A stretch of 64,000 nucleotides of DNA from Pseudomonadota bacterium (GTDB taxonomy: Bacteria; Pseudomonadota; Gammaproteobacteria; Steroidobacterales; Steroidobacteraceae), in the NCBI GenBank assembly GCA_023391815.1, contig JAEWAF010000089.1, positions 16,143 to 80,142 of the forward strand, in the 5' to 3' direction. The position numbers and the translations under genes are program-made. Positions 60,523 to 64,000 of the stretch are shown piece after piece (positions within the stretch are counted from its first letter, which is position 1; every line of letters starts with the position of its first letter). The notes under the pieces were generated by a model. That model ran no database searches and had not been told where the DNA came from. It was given only the letters and a program-made list of their open reading frames with translations.

Positions 60523-60550
60523 GAGGCCGCTTGCGCGGCCTCCGGTTTTT
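60523..60550 (+). terminator. Bidirectional terminator between rpe and the Vfr-like gene
   Basis: GAGGCCGC (60523-60530) pairs with GCGGCCTC (60535-60542) around TTGC. On the plus strand CGG and TTTTT follow. On the minus strand the stem is followed by TGTGTTTTT (from AAAAACACA at 60514-60522), so it can stop both convergent transcripts. The Vfr-like stop codon lies in the T-run. Confidence 0.85.
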
Positions 60551-61328
60551 ATTCTTCGTCCTCGTCGTCGAAATCGTCGTCATCGTCCTCGTCGTCTTCA
60601 TCGGTGCGACGATTGGTTGGCGACGTGGCGGCAGCAGCCGCGCCCGCACGACCCGCGGCAGCAGCCAGCGGCGGCTTGGTCTTCATCTTCGGCCGGGCGC
60701 CGAACACCACGATGGTCTTGCCAGTGGCGCGCAACAGTCCCTGATCTTCCAGCACCTTCAACACGCGGCCCGCCATTTCACGCGAGCAGCCGACCAGGCG
60801 CGACAGCTCCTGACGGCTCACCTTGATCTGCATGCCTTCGGGATGAGTCATCGCATCGGGCTCGCTGCACAGATCCATGATGGCGTGCGCGACTCGACCG
60901 GTCACGTCGACGAAGGCGAGATCGCCGAGCTTGCGATTGGTACGGTCCAGACGCGTGGCGAGCTGGGTGGCGAGCTCGAACACCAGGCCCGGGCTTTCGG
61001 CCGCGAGCTGACGGAAGCGGGGATAGGTCATTTCAGCCAGCTCGCACTGTTGACGCGTGCGGACCCAGGCGCTGCGGGTGGGCTGTTCGTAGAACAGGCC
61101 CATCTCACCGAAGAACTGACCTTTGTTGAGGTAGGCGAGCACCATCTCGTTGCCTTCCTCGTCCTCGATCATCACTTCGACCGAGCCGCTGACGATGTAA
61201 TAGAGCACATCGGGCAGATCGCCGGCGTGGATGACGACGGTCTTGGAGGGCACCGTGCGAATGCGGCAGTAACTCAGGAACCGGTTGATCGCCGGAATAT
61301 CGCTCAATGGCCGTGCGCCCTCTTCCAT
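60549..61328 (-). CDS. vfr: cAMP receptor protein of the Vfr/CRP type with acidic C-terminal tail
   Basis: This 259-residue protein is a close Vfr/CRP homologue. The cAMP site is present: GEMGLFYEQPTRSAWVR with R85-S86, and T130 (DRTNRKLGD; the E. coli Ser partner is Asn here). The DNA-reading helix is SRQELSRLVGCSREMAGRVL with R183, E184 and R188 conserved, so target sites should be TGTGA-like. Vfr ends near VVFGAR (211). Here 48 more residues follow, an Ala/Lys linker and a run of Asp/Glu (TDEDDEDDDDDFDDEDEE). The start at 61328 has GGGGCGGG upstream. The 200-base spacer to coq7 holds a small hairpin GCAAGC-TTTT-GCTTGC at 61434-61449. Confidence 0.93.
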   Translation of the reverse strand: MEEGARPLSDIPAINRFLSYCRIRTVPSKTVVIHAGDLPDVLYYIVSGSVEVMIEDEEGNEMVLAYLNKGQFFGEMGLFYEQPTRSAWVRTRQQCELAEMTYPRFRQLAAESPGLVFELATQLATRLDRTNRKLGDLAFVDVTGRVAHAIMDLCSEPDAMTHPEGMQIKVSRQELSRLVGCSREMAGRVLKVLEDQGLLRATGKTIVVFGARPKMKTKPPLAAAAGRAGAAAAATSPTNRRTDEDDEDDDDDFDDEDEE

Positions 61329-61528
61329 ACCCGCCCCTACCTTCGCCTTGTGCTTGTAACTAAATGACTTTAGTGGGATGACTTGACGACAATATGTCTT
61401 GCCGCGCCTTTTAATACAGTATGACCCAACACCGCAAGCTTTTGCTTGCACGGCAAAACTTTACGTCGACTATTTGACGGGTCGAGCCAACGTCGTTCAG
61501 CGCGAATGTGTCGAACGCATCACACTTC

Positions 61529-62203
61529 TCACAGCCAGTACGCCGTTCGCGTCATCACTTTGGCTGTGAGCTTCATCAATGCACGAATCGGTCCAGGCAA
61601 CGCCGCGCCCCCGGCCAGTTCAGCATTGCGCCCATGACGTTCTTCGTCGGCGCTCATCTGCTGGATGATCGCGCGGGTGCGTGTGTCTTCCGCCGGCAAA
61701 CGCTGCAAATGGCCGTCGAGATGCTCCACGACCTGGCGCTCGGTCTCGGCCACGAAGCCGAGGCTGACTTTGTCGCCGGCCAGGCCGGCGAGGGCGCCGA
61801 TGGTGAAAGAGCCTGCATACCACAGCGGATTCAGCACACTGGTCCGTCCGCCCAGCTGGCGAATGCGATCGGCACACCAGGCGAGATGGTCGGTTTCCTC
61901 ACGCGCCGCCTCCATCAGCGAGGCTCGGGTGGGCTCGGTCCGCGCAGCGAAGGCTTGTCCCTGATAGAGCGCCTGCGCGGCCACTTCGCCCGAATGATTG
62001 ATCCGCATCAGCGCGGCCACATGACGGCGAGTGGCCGGGTTGTCGGCGATTTCGGGTGTTTCGGGCTGGTTTTCGGCCGGATTCGGCCGGGCGGCGACAT
62101 GGCTCGCGAACAGGGTTCGCAACGTCTGGTCGGCCGGAAGCAGCAGGCGATCGAGGAGGGTATAGCGGCGGCCGGTCATGAAGCTTGCGTCCATGGGATT
62201 CAT
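61529..62203 (-). CDS. coq7: 2-polyprenyl-3-methyl-6-methoxy-1,4-benzoquinone hydroxylase
   Basis: This 224-residue di-iron oxygenase hydroxylates demethoxyubiquinone in ubiquinone synthesis. Iron ligands are visible in INHSGEVAAQALYQGQ, EETDHLAWC and ADEERHGRNA. The hydrophobic segment YAGSFTIGALAGLAGDKVSL suits membrane association. The start at 62203 is used with GAGGAG upstream; ATGs at 62194 and 62179 are alternatives. It is divergent from rplM. Confidence 0.92.
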   Translation of the reverse strand: MNPMDASFMTGRRYTLLDRLLLPADQTLRTLFASHVAARPNPAENQPETPEIADNPATRRHVAALMRINHSGEVAAQALYQGQAFAARTEPTRASLMEAAREETDHLAWCADRIRQLGGRTSVLNPLWYAGSFTIGALAGLAGDKVSLGFVAETERQVVEHLDGHLQRLPAEDTRTRAIIQQMSADEERHGRNAELAGGAALPGPIRALMKLTAKVMTRTAYWL

Positions 62204-62285
62204 TATATATGTCGCTCCTCGCCGGCCTGTTCCGGGGTGTCCGCCAGGCGTTACGGGAATCCAGCGCTCGCTCCTCGACTTGCGT

Positions 62286-62314
62286 TTGCAATGGCCCCGG
62301 TCGTCCATTAGACT
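62286..62314 (+). promoter_or_regulatory. Possible sigma-70 promoter of rplM-rpsI
   Basis: TTGCAA (62286-62291), 17 bases, then TAGACT (62309-62314); each hexamer matches 4 of 6. The spacing is ideal and the transcript would start about 60 bases before rplM. Confidence 0.35.
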
Positions 62315-62381
62315 TGCCGGCCTTTTCGACCCCCCCTGTTGTTATGTGGGCAGGGGCGTTAAAGTTTTCCCGGAGATTTCA

Positions 62382-62810
62382 ATGAGTACCGTCTTCGCCA
62401 ATGCGCAAACGGTCCGTCGTGACTGGTATGTGGTCGACGCGACCGGCAAGACCCTGGGCCGCCTGGCTTCGCAGGTCGCCTCGCGTCTGCGCGGCAAGCA
62501 CAAGGCGGCTTACACGCCCAATTGCGACACCGGCGATCACATCGTCATCGTCAACGCGGGCAAGATCCGCGTCACCGGTCGCAAGCTGACGGACAAGTTC
62601 TACCATCACCACACCGGCTACATGGGTAACTTGAAGAGCACCAGCCTGGAAAAGCTGCTCGACAAGCACCCCGAGCGCGCCATCGAGTTCGCGGTCAAGG
62701 GCATGCTCCCGAAGAACCCGCTCGGTCGCAAGATGTTCAAGAAGCTGCACGTGTTCGCGGGCGACACTCATCCCCACACCGCGCAGCAGCCGAAGGCCCT
62801 CGAGATTTAA
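62382..62810 (+). CDS. rplM: Ribosomal protein L13
   Basis: This 142-residue protein has exactly the E. coli length. Signatures: WYVVDATGKTLGRLASQVAS, then CDTGDHIVIVNAGKIRVTGR and VKGMLPKNPLGRKMFKKLHV. It is an early assembly protein of the 50S subunit. CGGAG seven bases upstream supports the ATG at 62382. rpsI follows after 18 bases. Confidence 0.98.
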   Translation: MSTVFANAQTVRRDWYVVDATGKTLGRLASQVASRLRGKHKAAYTPNCDTGDHIVIVNAGKIRVTGRKLTDKFYHHHTGYMGNLKSTSLEKLLDKHPERAIEFAVKGMLPKNPLGRKMFKKLHVFAGDTHPHTAQQPKALEI

Positions 62811-62828
62811 TCAGGTAATCGCACCGAC

Positions 62829-63221
62829 ATGGCCACCCAGACCAATTACGGCACCGGCCGCCGCAAGACCTCCACTGCCCGCGTGTTCCTGCGCAAGGGC
62901 ACCGGCAACATCCGCGTGAACAACCGCACGCTCGATGAGTTCTTCGGCCGCAAGACTGCCCGCATGATCGTGCGTCAGCCGCTGGAAGCCGTGAGCATGG
63001 ACAACACTTTCGATGTGGAAGTGACCGTCAAGGGCGGTGGCATCACCGGCCAGGCTGGCGCGATCCGTCACGGTCTGACCCGTGCATTGATGGAGTACGA
63101 CGAAACCCTGCGCAAGACGCTGCGCGACGCCGGTTACGTGACCCGCGACGCCCGCGAAGTCGAGCGTAAGAAGGTCGGTTTCCGCAAGGCGCGTCGCGGG
63201 ACTCAGTTCTCGAAGCGCTGA
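62829..63221 (+). CDS. rpsI: Ribosomal protein S9
   Basis: This 130-residue protein matches E. coli S9 in length. Signatures: YGTGRRKTSTARVFLRKGTG, GGGITGQAGAIRHGLTRAL and the C-terminal tail KARRGTQFSKR, whose final Lys-Arg contacts P-site tRNA. It is the second gene of the rplM-rpsI operon. Confidence 0.98.
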   Translation: MATQTNYGTGRRKTSTARVFLRKGTGNIRVNNRTLDEFFGRKTARMIVRQPLEAVSMDNTFDVEVTVKGGGITGQAGAIRHGLTRALMEYDETLRKTLRDAGYVTRDAREVERKKVGFRKARRGTQFSKR

Positions 63222-63247
63222 TTTTCCAATCTACTGGCACCAGTTAT

Positions 63248-63321
63248 TGGGGGATCGTCTAGCGGTAGGACTACGGACTCTGACTCCGTCAACCTAGGTT
63301 CGAATCCTAGTCCCCCAACCA
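63248..63321 (+). tRNA. tRNA-Gln (anticodon CTG)
   Basis: The acceptor stem TGGGGGA (63248-63254) pairs with TCCCCCA (63311-63317), followed by discriminator A and an encoded CCA. The anticodon stem ACGGA/TCCGT (63273-63277 and 63285-63289) encloses the loop CTCTGAC with anticodon CTG at 63280-63282, which reads CAG. The T arm is CTAGG-TTCGAAT-CCTAG. It starts 26 bases after rpsI, so it may be in the same transcript, and a terminator follows. Confidence 0.96.
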
Positions 63322-63328
63322 ACACATG

Positions 63329-63359
63329 CAGGCCCACTTCGGTGGGCCTGTTTGTTTTT
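63329..63359 (+). terminator. Intrinsic terminator after tRNA-Gln
   Basis: CAGGCCCAC (63329-63337) and GTGGGCCTG (63342-63350) form a perfect nine-pair stem around TTCG, followed by TTTGTTTTT. Confidence 0.93.
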
Positions 63360-63466
63360 GGGGTCTCCTCGTTTGAGGTGGGGCGTTTTCGGCTTCGACG
63401 TTTGCGTCTGTGGCGACATTCGGTGGCAGTGGCGTTTGGGGTCAGTGGCGTTTGGCCTCGGTGGCC

Positions 63467-63635
63467 GGCATCGCCCGGGGAGGGATGTCCTTCCCGGCAC
63501 CGCGCACACGCCGTCGCTCCGCTTCGCTCGCGCTACCGCGCGCGACGTTGCTGTACCTCCATGTAGCTGCTACGTGGACCGACATCCATGTCGGATCCAC
63601 GTTGCCGGGAAGGACATCCCTCCCCGAGCGATGCC
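63467..63635. repeat. 36-base inverted repeat with nested palindrome
   Basis: The arm at 63467-63502 and the arm at 63600-63635 are reverse complements with two mismatches over 36 bases; each contains GGGAGGGATGTCCTTCCCGG or its complement. The 97-base interior ends in a smaller near-palindrome (GTGGACCGACAT at 63573-63584 against ATGTCGGATCCAC at 63588-63600). A single RNA or DNA strand could fold into a long cruciform with an inner hairpin. No transposase lies inside, so it may be a dispersed intergenic repeat element. Confidence 0.75.
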
Positions 63636-63713
63636 TACAGCGCTGCTGTGGCAGCCGAGCTTTTCCGGAGTGGGCCACGTTGCGTCGGCTTTCTGCGCGG
63701 CAGTGCTCTCAAG

Positions 63714-63878
63714 AAGTACCGTCGCCTCTTGCTCGGAACAGAGAGCGTGAACCGACGTCTCTTTGCTTGGAGAGAAGGAGTCAACCCACGTCGGCTTGTT
63801 TGGAGCAGAGGAGTTACCAACCTGGCCTTGCCTGGAGCAGAAAGAGTCTTCAACGTCGCCTTGCTCGGAACAGAGCGC
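63714..63878 (-). repeat. Five 33-base imperfect tandem repeats
   Basis: Five units of exactly 33 bases lie head to tail. In one minus-strand frame each unit encodes 11 residues, and the five read ALCSEQGDVED, SFCSRQGQVGN, SSAPNKPTWVD, SFSPSKETSVH and ALCSEQEATVL. An open frame (63570-63971) spans them without a stop but has no convincing ribosome site. The period is divisible by three, which permits but does not prove coding. Confidence 0.7.
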
Positions 63879-64000
63879 GCCTTCGTGCAGACGAGCGTGC
63901 GATGCTGGTCGGCGGGTCGTCTCGTCTTCCGTTGTCTCGTTCCGTTCTCGGTCTCTGCTCTCGCGCGCCACGAACCTGTCGGCATCGCCAGGGGTGGGTC

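Larger units (their letters stand above)
63360..64000. other. Gene-poor, repeat-rich segment after tRNA-Gln
   Basis: No open reading here has a ribosome site plus recognisable protein. It holds a short direct repeat (CAGTGGCGTTTGG at 63427 and 63443), a long inverted repeat (63467-63635) and a five-unit tandem repeat (63714-63878). Its base order differs from the coding sequence before it. It may be intergenic repeat DNA or the edge of an unrelated region that continues beyond the window. Confidence 0.6.

Noticed and set aside
61507..61524. TGTGT-N8-TCACA as a CRP autoregulation site near coq7
   Set aside because: CRP sites have six bases between half-sites, here eight, and it lies at the coq7 end, about 180 bases from the crp start.
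63248..63321. tRNA-Gln as an integration site for a mobile island
   Set aside because: No integrase and no repeat of the tRNA 3' end are seen in the 680 bases available; the window ends too soon to judge.
63570..63971. Minus-strand open frame spanning the 33-base repeats as a protein gene
   Set aside because: No Shine-Dalgarno and no recognised domain; kept as a repeat and a finding rather than a CDS.
1..64000. CRISPR arrays, insertion sequences, rRNA genes, prophage
   Set aside because: No regular direct repeats with spacers, transposase, ribosomal RNA or phage structural genes were recognised on either strand.

Overview
The window is a high-GC chromosomal segment from a gammaproteobacterium. 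The evidence is conserved gene order typical of that class: leuS and lptE with holA-nadD-rsfS-rlmH; maf-rng-yhdP-nitrilase-tldD with yjgA and pmbA nearby; purE-purK; coq7 beside a crp/vfr homologue; and rplM-rpsI. Together with the TonB receptor and Vfr-like protein this suggests a motile, free-living bacterium of the Xanthomonadales/Steroidobacter type. That placement is inference; no 16S gene is present.

Layout. 1-4.6 kb: a Crp-like regulator, a serine/threonine kinase with a TPR-rich C-terminus, an orphan Hpt protein and a DUF2802 motility-associated protein. 4.6-6.1 kb (minus): a FliK-like hook-length protein coupled to a free FlhB C-terminal-domain homologue. 6.2-17.6 kb: a chemotaxis cluster, STAS protein-cheY-cheA-mcp-cheW-cheR-cheD-cheB, then an HDOD protein and a second mcp. 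18-19.7 kb: a receiver-GAF-histidine kinase. 19.8-25.5 kb: leuS, a class II aldolase, a response regulator with a decayed GGDEF domain, lptE and a small HExxH protein. 25.5-35.5 kb: an accessory block (proline iminopeptidase, EamA exporter, LysR, glutamine-synthetase-like ligase, class III aminotransferase, a third MCP, TonB receptor, DUF2946-like protein) lying between lptE and holA. 35.8-38.5 kb: holA-nadD-rsfS-rlmH. 38.5-40.5 kb: a second kinase and a STAS-like/macro-domain fusion. 40.7-49.6 kb: maf-rng-yhdP-nitrilase-tldD and a small membrane protein. 49.6-59 kb: an AAA+/FHA protein, purK, purE, darP, pmbA, a YihY/BrkB membrane protein, a BtuF-like binding protein, a histidine kinase and purC. 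59-63.3 kb: djlA, rpe, a Vfr-like CRP, coq7, rplM, rpsI and tRNA-Gln. The last 650 bases hold no convincing gene but contain a long inverted repeat and a 33-base tandem repeat.

How it works together. Two near-consensus FliA (sigma-28) promoters face away from each other between the fliK-like gene and the chemotaxis operon, and a third precedes the second mcp. A good RpoN (sigma-54) match precedes the DUF2802 gene. These sites tie the chemosensory genes to the flagellar hierarchy. Two of the three MCPs end in a W-x-x-F pentapeptide, the usual tether for CheR/CheB. Observations most worth a second look: the promoter set, the perfect hairpin that buries the ribosome-binding site of the aldolase gene, the STAS-macro fusion, the low-complexity STAS protein heading the che operon, the degenerate GGDEF regulator, and the 3'-end repeats. 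I did not find a clearly new multi-gene defence or biosynthetic system, and no CRISPR array or insertion sequence is visible.
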